A stretch of 64,000 nt of DNA from Rubellicoccus peritrichatus. Its GTDB lineage: Bacteria; Verrucomicrobiota; Verrucomicrobiia; Opitutales; Cerasicoccaceae. This document shows, in pieces, positions 27,203 to 36,852 of the stretch; the first letter of the stretch is position 1; each line of letters starts with the position of its first letter. A program made the translations under genes and the position numbers. The stretch lies in contig NZ_CP136920.1 in the NCBI RefSeq assembly GCF_033100135.1, forward strand, positions 434,001 to 498,000, read 5' to 3'. The notes under the pieces were generated by a model. That model made no database searches. It was not told the DNA's origin and saw only the letters and a list, made by a program, of their open reading frames with translations.

Positions 27203-28780
27203 CTAACGGCGGAATGTTTTGGTTAATAGTGCAACGACATCACTTCGCTCATCAAAACGAGTAACCCACAGACATAAAAAGTAAACGCAAACTCCAACCG
27301 GAACCAGGACCAGCACGGCAACCACATCTCCAAGTTTACCCAGACTGATAAAATGCTCCACTCCAAGTTTTCCTCCCCAGCAAACCAGTGCCATGACAAC
27401 ACTGCTGATGCCAATGGAAGTAATGGCGTTGCCAACTCGTTCATGACTGGAGAAGCCGGGTTTATCCCTTAACCAGAGTCGCAGCAGAACCGTTTGAACA
27501 ACGGCAGACAGCATATTGGCCAGAGCCAGACCCAGAATGCCCAGAGGCAAAATCAAAACGATACTCGCAACAAGATTCACCGCAAAGGACCAGGCAGCAA
27601 CACGAACCGGCGTCCGCGTGTCCTTGGTGGCATGATAACCCCGCGTTATAAATGTCGATGCTCCATAAAATGGGATCGCCAGCGAAAACACCAGAAGCAC
27701 GGGCTGGGTGACTGACACATCAGACGCCGTAAAGCGCCCCCATTCAAAGAGCAATCGAAGAACCGGCCCCGAAAGCACAGCCAGCCCCACCGCAGCCGGA
27801 ACCGTGATCGCCATGATCAGCCGAAGCCCCTGTGAAAACGAATGTGCCAGGCGCTCAGTATCTCCCGCCGAAGCATGTAAGCTCAGGTTGGGAAAAAGCA
27901 CTGTGGCAATGGCGATGGCAAACACCCCAAGCGGGAGTTCGATCAGACGACTCGCAAGATAAAGGGCCGGCAAGGCATCATCACTTAAGCCAAAACCAAA
28001 GAGTCGGGAAACGAGGATATTGACCTGCATAATTGCCGCACCGGCCAAAGCCGGCAGAAAAAGCTGGCGCAGTTCAGTCAAACGATCGTTTTTCGTCAAA
28101 TCCCACTTTGGGTGCCAACCTTCATGCTTCATCGCCAGCATAGGAATGACGAACTGGGCAAGCCCCCCGAGAAGAACCCCTCCCGCCAGCCACCAGGCCA
28201 CCTGCGATGAGGTTCCCTTCAAGGCAAAACCGCCAATGAGCATGGCCCCAATCATCGCAATATTGAGCCAGACGGAGGAAAGCGCATGGACGGCAAAACG
28301 ATGAAGCACGTTCAACAAGGCTCCAAGAGCTGCCGCCAAACAGACGAACACCATGTAGGGCAAAAGAAGGGCTCCAAATATACAACCAAGCAGCCAGCGA
28401 TGCTCGTTCCCCGAAAGAGAGTCTCCCAAGGCCCAGACAAAGAGACCATAAACCAGGCCGTAGATCACAAGCCCGGCCAGCGTCAGCCAGAGCAAGCTAA
28501 TGAGAACCCGAGTCAGGACTTTCCCTGAAAAATCGAAGGCCGCCTGCTTTCCCTCTGCGTTGAGAATGTCAGAAAAAACAGGAACAAGAGCCGATGTCAG
28601 TGCGCCCTCCCCCAGCAAACGCCGGAAAAGATTCGGCACGGTAAATGCAAAAAGAAAGGCGGAAGCAGCCGGAGAAGTGCCCAATAATGACATCATCAGG
28701 ACATCACGAAACAGCCCCAGAACTCTGGAACCAAGCGTTGAGGCCGCGACAACGGCTATGTTTTGCAAGTGTCTGGCCAC
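27203..28780 (-). CDS. murJ: Lipid II flippase MurJ (MviN)
   Basis: Multi-helix membrane protein of 525 residues that flips lipid II for peptidoglycan synthesis. The N-terminal VVAASTLGSRVLGLFRDVLMMSLLGTSPAASAFLFAFTVPNLFRRLLGEGALTSALVPVF signature is diagnostic for MurJ. About 14 helices follow, with FARGYHATKDTRTPVRVA-type loops (here FITRGYHATKDTRTPV). It is transcribed away from pta across an 81-bp gap. It is probably essential. Confidence 0.95.
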   Translation of the reverse strand: MARHLQNIAVVAASTLGSRVLGLFRDVLMMSLLGTSPAASAFLFAFTVPNLFRRLLGEGALTSALVPVFSDILNAEGKQAAFDFSGKVLTRVLISLLWLTLAGLVIYGLVYGLFVWALGDSLSGNEHRWLLGCIFGALLLPYMVFVCLAAALGALLNVLHRFAVHALSSVWLNIAMIGAMLIGGFALKGTSSQVAWWLAGGVLLGGLAQFVIPMLAMKHEGWHPKWDLTKNDRLTELRQLFLPALAGAAIMQVNILVSRLFGFGLSDDALPALYLASRLIELPLGVFAIAIATVLFPNLSLHASAGDTERLAHSFSQGLRLIMAITVPAAVGLAVLSGPVLRLLFEWGRFTASDVSVTQPVLLVFSLAIPFYGASTFITRGYHATKDTRTPVRVAAWSFAVNLVASIVLILPLGILGLALANMLSAVVQTVLLRLWLRDKPGFSSHERVGNAITSIGISSVVMALVCWGGKLGVEHFISLGKLGDVVAVLVLVPVGVCVYFLCLWVTRFDERSDVVALLTKTFRR

Positions 28781-28861
28781 AAAAAGGAACCTTTAGAGAA
28801 CGAAATTAGGGAATTGCCCTTCTCACCTTCCAGTGAATAGCGTGTGCACACTTTTTCGATT

Positions 28862-29905
28862 ATGTCACTCATCAATAAACTTTCAATCCGACTTCAGAAC
28901 CATCCAAAACGCGTGGCTTTCCCCGAAGGTGCTGACCCCCGCATCATTCAAGCAGCTCGTCAATTCGCAACCCGAGGCCTGGGTGTGCCAATCCTTCTCG
29001 GAGATCGCAGCCGGATAAAAATCAACGCCGCCCGGCTCGATATTCGCCTCGACGGCATCCGCATCATCGAGCCAGCCCGCTCGGATGAGATGGAGCAATT
29101 TTCAACAAAGTTCCAGGGGCTGCGCCGTTTCAAGGGCCTGAATGATAAGCAGACCCGGGAATTTCTGGAAAACACCAGCTACTTTGCCACCATGATGCTG
29201 GCAACGGCCGCCTGTGATGCCATTGTCTCCGGGGCGACCGTCTCAGCATCGAGTGCGCTGCGTCCGCTTTTCCGCATTATCCCAACCCAGGAAGGTGTTC
29301 AGACAGCCTCTTCCATGCTCATACTGGAAAAAGAAGACTCGCGCCTTGGCGTCGATGGCGCCCTGTTCTGTTCGGACTGCGGTGTTATTCCGGAACCAAC
29401 CGCTGAGCAGCTTTCTGACATCGCAGTGACCACAGCTGGTCTAGCCCACCACCTGACCAACCAAACACCCAAGGTTGCCATGCTGAGCTTCTCTTCCAAA
29501 AAGGACAAGAGTAGCAATGCCAGCATCTCCAGAGTGAAGGCAGCAACCTCAATGGCCCGGGACAAGATACGTGAATTTGACATGCCTGCTGATATCGATG
29601 GCGAGCTTCAGGTCGACGCAGCCCTTGACAGCTTTGTGGCCGAGCAAAAGGGTATTGGTGGCTCCGTCGCCGGAAAGGCCAATGTCCTGATCTTCCCTGA
29701 CTTGAACAGCGGCAATATCGCCTCCAAGCTCGCACAACTCGTAGCGGGCTGCCGTTCTTACGGGCAGATCATTACCGGGCTCTCAAAACCCGCCGCTGAG
29801 ATCAGCCGTGGTGCCAGCGCCCATGATATCTTCGGAACAGCTGTAATCGTTGCCGCCCAGGCAGTGGACCGCTCCTACCTGTTCCCCGTCATGGAATCAA
29901 AGTAA
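28862..29905 (+). CDS. pta: Phosphate acetyltransferase, catalytic (PTA/PTB) domain
   Basis: Transfers acetyl between CoA and phosphate; 347 residues from the ATG at 28862, which is a stand-alone PTA/PTB domain without an N-terminal regulatory region. Diagnostic segments are RVAFPEGADPRIIQAA at the start, VSGATVSASSALRPLFRIIP and the late CGVIPEPTAEQLSDIAV. In Escherichia coli Pta this domain is the C-terminal third of a longer protein. Here the missing N-terminal half seems to be the separate gene that follows at 29978. No acetate kinase gene is in the window. Confidence 0.93.
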   Translation: MSLINKLSIRLQNHPKRVAFPEGADPRIIQAARQFATRGLGVPILLGDRSRIKINAARLDIRLDGIRIIEPARSDEMEQFSTKFQGLRRFKGLNDKQTREFLENTSYFATMMLATAACDAIVSGATVSASSALRPLFRIIPTQEGVQTASSMLILEKEDSRLGVDGALFCSDCGVIPEPTAEQLSDIAVTTAGLAHHLTNQTPKVAMLSFSSKKDKSSNASISRVKAATSMARDKIREFDMPADIDGELQVDAALDSFVAEQKGIGGSVAGKANVLIFPDLNSGNIASKLAQLVAGCRSYGQIITGLSKPAAEISRGASAHDIFGTAVIVAAQAVDRSYLFPVMESK

Positions 29906-29977
29906 GCTGATCGCCACCGCGGTGCTTTGATGCGAGCATTTGCGATTCGTAGTTCTTTCAATACCATACTGTTTGCT

Positions 29978-31147
29978 ATGCCAGATCCATTGACCAAATC
30001 GCCCTTTGTCGAGCCCGACGACGACGAGATGCTGGATACTCCACGCAATTCGTCGACGAAACGTATTTTTGTCGCGGCGACTCGGCAAAACGATGGAAAA
30101 ACAACAACCAGTCTGGGCTTGTTCGGGGCGATGCAGACGATAACGAAGAAGGTTGGCTTCATCAAGCCGGTTGGCCAGAGATTCGTTGATGTTCAAGGCA
30201 ACAAAATCGATGAGGACACTGTCCTCCTTGACAGTGTATTTGATGTTCAGGTCCCAATCGAGGCCATGAGCCCAGTGGCCGTCGATGGATCTTTTACCCG
30301 TCGCTATCTGAAGAACCCTGAAGAAAACCTGCCGATCCTGGTCGATAAGATGTGCCGGGCTTTCGATCGCTCGTCCTACCAAAAAGACGTCTGTATTATC
30401 GAGGGAAGCGGCCACGCCGGTGTCGGTGCGGTATTTGATCTGTCAAACGCCCAGGTCGCCAAACTTTTGGGAGCCAAGGCGGTGATCGTCGCCCAGGGTG
30501 GTATTGGTCGCCCCATCGATGAGATTGCGATCAACAAGGCCCTCTTTGACAAATACAATGTGGAAGTCGTTGGGGCGATTCTCAATAAAGTGCTTCCTGA
30601 GAAGGTTGACCTTGTCCGCGAATATGCAGGCGCTGGTCTTGCCCGATTGGGGATTCCGCTGCTCGGTGTGGTTCCGCTCCAGAAGCAACTGGCTGCACCG
30701 AACTTATCGCAAATCGTTGAGGAAATCGACGGACGCTGGCTCAATGGCCGCGAAACAGGACGGCAGGAACGAATCCTTCGTGTCATTATCGGGGCTATGT
30801 CCGCTAAAGGTGTGATCGACTATCTCCAACCGGGCGTCCTGATCATCACCCCGGGAGACCGTGAAGATGTGATTTTTTCAGCCATTGCTGCTGCCGGACT
30901 TTCGAAGAAACAACTGGTTTCAGGCATTGTATTAACTCGCAATATTCTGCCACACCCAAAGATCATGGAGATGATTGCCCAGACACGTATTCCGTGTGTG
31001 ATTTGCTCCGAAGAAAGCTACACCGTCGCATCCCGCATTAATAACATGACGGTCAAAACCCAGCCCGAAGACCACGACAAGATCCCCATCATCAAGCGCA
31101 TGTTTCTGGAGCACATCAATGTGAAACGTCTCCGTGATGCATTGTAG
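29978..31147 (+). CDS. P-loop/DRTGG protein, equivalent of the Pta N-terminal regulatory half
   Basis: Protein of 389 residues from the ATG at 29978. The first half is a BioD-like P-loop domain with FVAATRQNDGKTTTSLGLF (about residues 33-50) and EGSGHAGVGAVFDL. The second half is a DRTGG domain with IGAMSAKGVIDYLQPGVLIITPGDREDVI (about 285-315). In long Pta enzymes these two domains come before the PTA domain in one protein and have a regulatory/ligand-binding role. Here they form a separate protein encoded directly after the catalytic gene. Co-function with pta is inferred from this match. An alternative is a free-standing DRTGG/CobQ-like protein with another role. Confidence 0.85.
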   Translation: MPDPLTKSPFVEPDDDEMLDTPRNSSTKRIFVAATRQNDGKTTTSLGLFGAMQTITKKVGFIKPVGQRFVDVQGNKIDEDTVLLDSVFDVQVPIEAMSPVAVDGSFTRRYLKNPEENLPILVDKMCRAFDRSSYQKDVCIIEGSGHAGVGAVFDLSNAQVAKLLGAKAVIVAQGGIGRPIDEIAINKALFDKYNVEVVGAILNKVLPEKVDLVREYAGAGLARLGIPLLGVVPLQKQLAAPNLSQIVEEIDGRWLNGRETGRQERILRVIIGAMSAKGVIDYLQPGVLIITPGDREDVIFSAIAAAGLSKKQLVSGIVLTRNILPHPKIMEMIAQTRIPCVICSEESYTVASRINNMTVKTQPEDHDKIPIIKRMFLEHINVKRLRDAL

Positions 31148-31305
31148 GAGTAGTCCGCGGAAAAGATCCCGCTAAGCCGGGATCGAATGAGTATCTCCTT
31201 CAAGTTAAAGGTAAAAAGATATTAGAGCACTTTTGGCAAACATGCTCTAGGCTGCATTTCCAAACCCGCTCTTGCTCTATATATCACATAAAAGGTATGC
31301 ATTTA

Positions 31306-31497
31306 AACAGGAAGATCGGAAAGAACGGGGAGCATGATACTTTTTCTATTTAATTTTGATAAAATGATTTTCACCACGGAGACACAGAGCTCAAAACTCC
31401 GCGTCTCCGTGAACTCCGTGGTTAACTTTATCATTCTTATTGAGGAGTGATCATATAAGGTAATGATTCGCGTTCCGTTCTTTCCGATCTTCCTGTT
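31306..31497. repeat. Nested inverted-repeat element, MITE-like
   Basis: The 438-bp gap between the P-loop/DRTGG gene and the GH16 gene has no ORF of interest. It holds a nested palindromic structure. The outer arms are perfect 22-bp inverted repeats (31306-31327 and 31476-31497, AACAGGAAGATCGGAAAGAA...). Inner arms lie at 31363-31381 and about 31414-31435 (AATGAT...ACCACGGAG). The inner part is the CACGGAG repeat family of this genome. A further short hairpin GATCCCG/CGGGATC at 31165-31184 follows the upstream gene but has no T-tract. Confidence 0.75.
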
Positions 31498-31585
31498 ATA
31501 CCAGCCTGTTTTTTGAATAGTACAAAATACGAAAGCTTGAGAACACAGCTTAGGCGTGGCTCGAGAGAAACTTTCTATTTTTACC

Positions 31586-33940
31586 CTACCTTGGCACAAA
31601 CATAACAGCATCACCACGTATAGGCAAGGGCTGCTGGACGCTTAAAGTGACCTTTGCATTTTCGTCACTGGAAAATTGATACTGCCCTAGACTGACCCAG
31701 ATTTGACCAGAAGTCATTGGATTGAAGCTCGCCTTGCTGGTCCCGTTTTCATGAGAGACGACAAAGTCATATTGCATAAGAACACCGTCCGAAAAGACAT
31801 AAGGGTTCCAGGCGAAAACTTCATACGTTCCTGAATTAGGGAGGGTGGTTGACCAGGTAGCCGTACTTCCTGGTGTGCTGGAAAGCCGAACTCCGCGCTT
31901 GTGAAGATGCGATATTGCGTTATCCGAAAATTCCCAGGTGCCAGTTTCCACATACTGTGGACTACTCTGATCAATGACAATGGCACCTTCCGGAATCTCG
32001 TCGCCATAGGGTTTGCGGTAATATCGGAAGTAATCGAAAAGGATTTCGCCAGGCAAATCTTCCAGCGATGCGTTAGGATGCGCAACACAGCTTAACCAAA
32101 CATTTTGCAGACCGTGAGGAGGCGGATAAGCCTCTTCACGTATCAGTTCGCCTTCTAAGAAAAAACGCATATGAGTCGGGGTCCATTCCCAGGCAATCGT
32201 GTGGAACTTCTCCGCGACTGACGCTTTGTGCTCTTGAGCGCCCAAAATCATCCGTGGCATATAATATTGTAAATTAGTGGAAAAGCTATCGGGCGAAACG
32301 GATTCAAAACCATCAATTTCGTTAATAAGGTTATTTCTTGCTGTGCCCATCTGCCAGAAAGCCGAGTGCCAACCTTCGTGCTTCCAGAGTTTGGCTCGGG
32401 TTTCGTAATAACCATATCCAAATTCCTGTTTGGAGATAATGCCGCCAACCTTTTGAACGCCATCTTCTACCGAGAGCTTGATTCTGAGATTTCCATCCTG
32501 TAGCGAGATGGATTCGGGAAGACTGAGGCTTTCCCAGCGCTTGCCTGTTCGGTAATCCCACTCCTGCAGGTCCAATTCATCGCCATCGAACTCATCGGAG
32601 AATACGAGTTCATAATCATCATAAGGTGGGACAGGCAGGACATCGAAACGATATGAGCGGCTGGTTTTGCCATCAGGAGCGATTGTCGTTACCTCGAATG
32701 TAACCGCATGTTTCCTATCAGGCCGGATACGCGCCTTAGTTTGAGTTTTTCCGTTGATTAATATTCTCTGGTCAGGCACTCCGGGCCTCAGGCTAATGGA
32801 GATTTCTTTCAATCCAGATTCTTTCAGCTGTATTTGCTGATGCGACCGAAGGGGATCGAACGAAAAATCGAGCTTTTGACCATCGATGAAAATTTCAGCA
32901 TCCGCTAGCAATGTACAAGTTGCCTCGTCGATCTCTTCGGTCTGCACGTCCGTAATTTTTAATATGCTGTCAGGTGAATTACTAGCGATACCTATCGCAT
33001 CTGCACCTTGAAAATCTCCGGAAAGATGAGTGATGGCATGACTGTTAAGATAGAAATAGACTGTGTCTCCAAAGGCCAAAGTTTCGATGACGTTTCGTTC
33101 GCCTTCCACGATATTTATTTTGCTGGTGAATGAATCAGTTTCTTCAAAATCACCTCTTTTGATGCTGGTTTTCCAGGTAGGACCTTCATTATCGTGATCG
33201 ATTGAAAAGATAGAACCCGTTGAATCGAGAATACCCACTGATAAACCGCCAGCAGACCCGCCTCTCTTAACGCCTGGGATCGTTTTCCAGTCACCATCAT
33301 CCCAATATTGGAACTCGAATTCCTTTGCAGTCGATGCCCAAAAATCACCCTTGAAGTATCCACTAACCATCTGAATGCAGCCGATCGTTTTTTCTTTGTC
33401 CAGTTCGATGGTCAGGTAATGGGGAACTTGTCCACTACTGAACCATCGAGAGTCAAAACTGATCTTACCATCAACGGCCCTCGTGGGCTCGCGCCCGTCG
33501 AAGTTTGAACTGGCTGTGACTGTCGCATTCGCGGCGAGGTTGGGAGGAGCGACACTGGATTTTTCAGGATTCATGATGTCGGGATATTCTGGCAACCCTG
33601 ACTCGAACAGACGTATTTCGGTGACGTGAACTACGCCATCATGCGACACAAACCGGACCTTGTTCGTCCTGATCGCATGAGGAATTACCATTTCAAATGC
33701 GGGATTCTTGTCGGCGCCGATCGGGTATTGCTCGACCTCAAGCGTTGCCTGAAAATGCCCAAAGGGTTCTTTTATGAAGAGGCCGCCTATGCCCTCTACG
33801 TAGATGCTGCTATCCTGCTCAGTCGCGCTTCCTATTAGCTGAATATCCTTGGGTAGTGGAGTGTTCGCTTCTGCACCAATGGACCACAATGATCCAATAA
33901 TGAGGAAAGCTAATGACGCAACGAATAGACTAACTCGCAT
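31586..33940 (-). CDS. Secreted multi-domain GH16 endo-glycanase
   Basis: Glycoside hydrolase family 16 enzyme of 784 residues with a signal peptide (to about residue 25). After an N-terminal beta domain comes an F5/8-type C (discoidin) domain around 130-225 (NLAANATVTASSNFDGREPTRAVDGK...YLTIELDKEKTIG). A connecting beta region precedes the GH16 catalytic domain (about 440-675). The ExDxxE active-site motif reads EIDGFE (E541 nucleophile, E546 acid/base). The final 125 residues form a Golvesin/xanthan-lyase-type carbohydrate-binding domain. GH16 enzymes cut beta-1,3 or beta-1,4 glucans, agar, carrageenan or porphyran; the exact substrate cannot be read here. It is followed by a MITE-like repeat, which separates it from the pta pair. 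Confidence 0.9.
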   Translation of the reverse strand: MRVSLFVASLAFLIIGSLWSIGAEANTPLPKDIQLIGSATEQDSSIYVEGIGGLFIKEPFGHFQATLEVEQYPIGADKNPAFEMVIPHAIRTNKVRFVSHDGVVHVTEIRLFESGLPEYPDIMNPEKSSVAPPNLAANATVTASSNFDGREPTRAVDGKISFDSRWFSSGQVPHYLTIELDKEKTIGCIQMVSGYFKGDFWASTAKEFEFQYWDDGDWKTIPGVKRGGSAGGLSVGILDSTGSIFSIDHDNEGPTWKTSIKRGDFEETDSFTSKINIVEGERNVIETLAFGDTVYFYLNSHAITHLSGDFQGADAIGIASNSPDSILKITDVQTEEIDEATCTLLADAEIFIDGQKLDFSFDPLRSHQQIQLKESGLKEISISLRPGVPDQRILINGKTQTKARIRPDRKHAVTFEVTTIAPDGKTSRSYRFDVLPVPPYDDYELVFSDEFDGDELDLQEWDYRTGKRWESLSLPESISLQDGNLRIKLSVEDGVQKVGGIISKQEFGYGYYETRAKLWKHEGWHSAFWQMGTARNNLINEIDGFESVSPDSFSTNLQYYMPRMILGAQEHKASVAEKFHTIAWEWTPTHMRFFLEGELIREEAYPPPHGLQNVWLSCVAHPNASLEDLPGEILFDYFRYYRKPYGDEIPEGAIVIDQSSPQYVETGTWEFSDNAISHLHKRGVRLSSTPGSTATWSTTLPNSGTYEVFAWNPYVFSDGVLMQYDFVVSHENGTSKASFNPMTSGQIWVSLGQYQFSSDENAKVTLSVQQPLPIRGDAVMFVPR

Positions 33941-34012
33941 AATTCTTACATAGCTATACTATCGCCAGAGCTAAAAGGCTAGTCATGACTCCGCAACAAA
34001 TAGTCACATTTG

Positions 34013-34024
34013 CGCCAATTGGCG
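34013..34024. promoter_or_regulatory. Perfect 12-bp palindrome upstream of the GH16 gene
   Basis: CGCCAATTGGCG is a perfect inverted repeat 73 bp before the GH16 start, in the only gap between hrpB and that gene. It could be an operator for the glycanase. No matching regulator is adjacent. Confidence 0.3.
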
Positions 34025-34093
34025 TTCTTTTGCGAAGTTTGCCAGCGTCATTAAGCGGTAAAAAAGCAAGGTTAAGACAAAGATGATGATTAC

Positions 34094-36640
34094 CTATCGC
34101 CACTCGTGCTTCGGGTAACGCCCTTTCAATTCTTTTTTAACACCTTCATAGCTGTTTTCCCAAAAGGCGGTTATGTCATTGGTGAGCTGACACGGCCTGC
34201 GATTGGGTGCGAGCATTTCGATCGTCAACGGAATCTGCCCGCCACCAATCGTTAAGACACTCGCCGGAACATCATAAAAGTCCTGCAGCTTGCTTGAAAG
34301 GATCACACGGTCATTCTCTGCTTCGTAACGTAAATCAATCGGCTTGCTGCGCCCAGGAAGCTTGAAAGATTGCGGACAAAGCGAGTCCATCGCCATACGT
34401 TGCTCGTCACTCAGCCAACTTCCAAGAGCAGGCCACGGATCAGCGTCACGAAGATCGCGCAAAGACATGGCACCATCGCAAATCTGTTCCGTCAGAATAC
34501 GCCTCCCCTCATCATCAATCTCCGGTATGCCCAAATCGGGAAGCCTTTGGCTGGCAAAGTTAACTCGCGCAATCCATTTCTCGACCCGATCATCCCATTT
34601 CTTCAATTCAGCACGCCCATCCAGGACAAGCCCTGTTAAAATCGCGGCGACATCACCTGGCTCAGGTTCACCGGATTCTTTTTCCTCCAGGACAAGGTCA
34701 CGAAAAAAACGGGCCCGTTTGGCCGTTACCCGCTTCTCGCGATGATCCCATTGAGCCAGCGACTTCTCGGCAACATCATTCGGAAAAAGCTCCTCAAGCC
34801 AATCCTCCTCAATCTCTGTCGCCATACTAAGTAAGACAGTAACAGAACCTCGAGTTTCCATCTCATCAATTTCCGCAGCCACAAAAAGGGATGCATCCCG
34901 CACAGCACTATCACGGCGCAACTCACCACGTCGCCCATGCACAAGACTGCAATTCAAGGTTCCACGATTATCCCGCTTGGCCAATTGATCGGCAAATCCA
35001 AGCAGGAGACAGCGTCGGACAGCATCCTCGTTTATCCTTTTTTCCGGAGCCTCCAGGCCTTGCCCTTCTGCAATGCTGACAAACTGACTGGCAAGTTTTT
35101 CCACCTGCCGGGCCGACTGACCATGAACCCCCCATTTGCGACAAAATCCGTTATCGTATTTTTGCCTGCGCGCCATGCCCCATGCCCGGAGCGCATGAAA
35201 GAAATCAGATTTCGATTCACCAAAAAGCTCTTCGCGTTCTTCGTTTCGGCGACGGTCACGGAGCGGCAGAACAATGCGGCGCACTTGGGTTAGCGCCGCA
35301 ATCAAACAGATGTGCCAGACACAACCATACTCCTCCGCCGCCAACAACATTCTCGCATAACGCGGATTAACGGGAAACTGGGCCATGCGTCGGCCAATCT
35401 CAGTCAGTCGCTCACCATTATCCAGAGCACCAAGATCCTGCAACAACTCAACAGCACGATGAAGGGACTTCTTTTCAGGTTTCTCAAACCATGGGAAGTC
35501 AGCTACGGATTCAACGCCATGAAGCTTCAGTGCCAGCACCGTTTCCGAAAGATCAATACGCTTCACCTCAGGCGCTTCGCGGACCGGACGATGTGCCTGC
35601 TCCTTCTCACTCCAAAGACGCAGACAATGCCCAGGTGCCGTACGCCCACAACGCCCCGCGCGCTGCTCCGATGAGGCCTGACTGATCTTTTCAATCAAGA
35701 GCGTGTTGATTCCACGATGCGGATCAAAACGTGCAATGCGAGCCAGCCCTGCATCAATGACCAAGGTGATGCCATCAATCGTGATCGATGTTTCAGCGAC
35801 ATTCGTTGCTACAACAACTTTACGGCGATCATACTGGGCGACAGCCGCGTCCTGCTCACGTGGAGGCAGCTCACCATAAAGCGGAAGAACAATCCAGTCC
35901 CGCGCAGCACGCTCGGCTTGAATTGCCTGAACCGTACGCTGGATTTCATAACTGCCCGGCATAAAGACAAGCATGTCGCCCTCAGGATATTCATTAGCGA
36001 GTTTCGAAAAATGATGCGCAACCGCATCCCAAACCGGTGCTTCCGCAACCTTGGCGGCAGCTGCCGAATAATTTATCGTGATTGGATAAGTCCGGCCCTC
36101 CGCCTTGAGCGCAACACAGGGTTGCAGGTAATCGGCCAGAGCATCCACATCCAGCGTTGCCGACATTACAATAATCGCCAGATCCGGACGCTTCTCTTCC
36201 TGGAGTTGGCGAGCCATGGCAATACCAAGATCACTGTAAAGGTGGCGTTCGTGAAATTCATCAAAAACAATGGCTGCAACATCCTGCAGTTCTGGATCAG
36301 AAAGCATCATGCGAAGCAAAATACCTTCCGTTACAAAAAGAATGCGCGTATCAGGTCCAATCTTTCGCTCAAAGCGAATATGAAAGCCCACTTCATCACC
36401 CGGACGCCCTGAGCGCTCAGCCGCAACACGATTGGCGAGCAGGCGCGCTGCCAAACGACGAGGTTGAAGCACAATAATCTTTTTGCCAGAAGGAATACAG
36501 TCACCATCCAAAAGCATCTGCGGCACCTGGGTGGATTTCCCGGAGCCCGTAGGCGCGCTCAAAACAACCCTCCGCTCTTCTACTGCAGCGCGAACTAGGT
36601 CATCACGTATGGATTCGATGGGTAAATTGGTCTTCGGCAT
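34094..36640 (-). CDS. hrpB: ATP-dependent RNA helicase HrpB
   Basis: DEAH-box helicase of 848 residues, the usual HrpB length. Visible motifs are Walker A (APTGSGKSTQVPQ), the DEAH-box variant DEFHERH, SATLD, ATNVAETSITIDGI and EQRAGRCGRTAPGHCLRLW. The helicase-associated helical region and the HrpB-specific C-terminal domain follow (LPLTIEMLAPNRRPCQLT...FWENSYEGVKKELKGRYPKHEW). The family unwinds RNA, but its precise physiological target is poorly known. It is transcribed in the same direction as the small heat-shock genes but is separated from them by a terminator. Confidence 0.95.
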   Translation of the reverse strand: MPKTNLPIESIRDDLVRAAVEERRVVLSAPTGSGKSTQVPQMLLDGDCIPSGKKIIVLQPRRLAARLLANRVAAERSGRPGDEVGFHIRFERKIGPDTRILFVTEGILLRMMLSDPELQDVAAIVFDEFHERHLYSDLGIAMARQLQEEKRPDLAIIVMSATLDVDALADYLQPCVALKAEGRTYPITINYSAAAAKVAEAPVWDAVAHHFSKLANEYPEGDMLVFMPGSYEIQRTVQAIQAERAARDWIVLPLYGELPPREQDAAVAQYDRRKVVVATNVAETSITIDGITLVIDAGLARIARFDPHRGINTLLIEKISQASSEQRAGRCGRTAPGHCLRLWSEKEQAHRPVREAPEVKRIDLSETVLALKLHGVESVADFPWFEKPEKKSLHRAVELLQDLGALDNGERLTEIGRRMAQFPVNPRYARMLLAAEEYGCVWHICLIAALTQVRRIVLPLRDRRRNEEREELFGESKSDFFHALRAWGMARRQKYDNGFCRKWGVHGQSARQVEKLASQFVSIAEGQGLEAPEKRINEDAVRRCLLLGFADQLAKRDNRGTLNCSLVHGRRGELRRDSAVRDASLFVAAEIDEMETRGSVTVLLSMATEIEEDWLEELFPNDVAEKSLAQWDHREKRVTAKRARFFRDLVLEEKESGEPEPGDVAAILTGLVLDGRAELKKWDDRVEKWIARVNFASQRLPDLGIPEIDDEGRRILTEQICDGAMSLRDLRDADPWPALGSWLSDEQRMAMDSLCPQSFKLPGRSKPIDLRYEAENDRVILSSKLQDFYDVPASVLTIGGGQIPLTIEMLAPNRRPCQLTNDITAFWENSYEGVKKELKGRYPKHEWR

Positions 36641-36721
36641 AGTATCAGGCAGAAGTCAGAAGCAAGAAGGCAGAAGGATAAATACTAAATTGAGCGCATT
36701 AGGCAGTGAAATTGATCCAAC

Positions 36722-36749
36722 AAAAAACCGGGGCCCATCAGCCCCGGTT
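36722..36749 (-). terminator. Rho-independent terminator after the small heat-shock genes
   Basis: Read on the minus strand, AACCGGGGC pairs with GCCCCGGTT across a six-base loop and is followed by TTTTTTG. It lies about 100 bp downstream of the second Hsp20 stop. A CTA-rich microsatellite sits between the hairpin and the gene. Confidence 0.85.
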
Positions 36750-36852
36750 CTTAATTCGGTCAGCCTGCTATGTCACTGACCTTTATGCTACTACTACTGC
36801 TACTACTCTACTCAAATATAACTTAATTCATGAAAATTGCACCTGCTGGCGC

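Noticed and set aside
31165-31184. GATCCCG/CGGGATC hairpin after the P-loop/DRTGG gene as a terminator
   Set aside because: There is no run of T after the stem, so a rho-independent terminator is not supported.
35717-36412. A 231-codon open frame antisense to hrpB
   Set aside because: Shadow of a long conserved helicase gene, with no supporting start or homology.
36786-36812. CTA trinucleotide microsatellite near the Hsp20 terminator
   Set aside because: It is short and interrupted, with no coding context in which it could cause phase variation.
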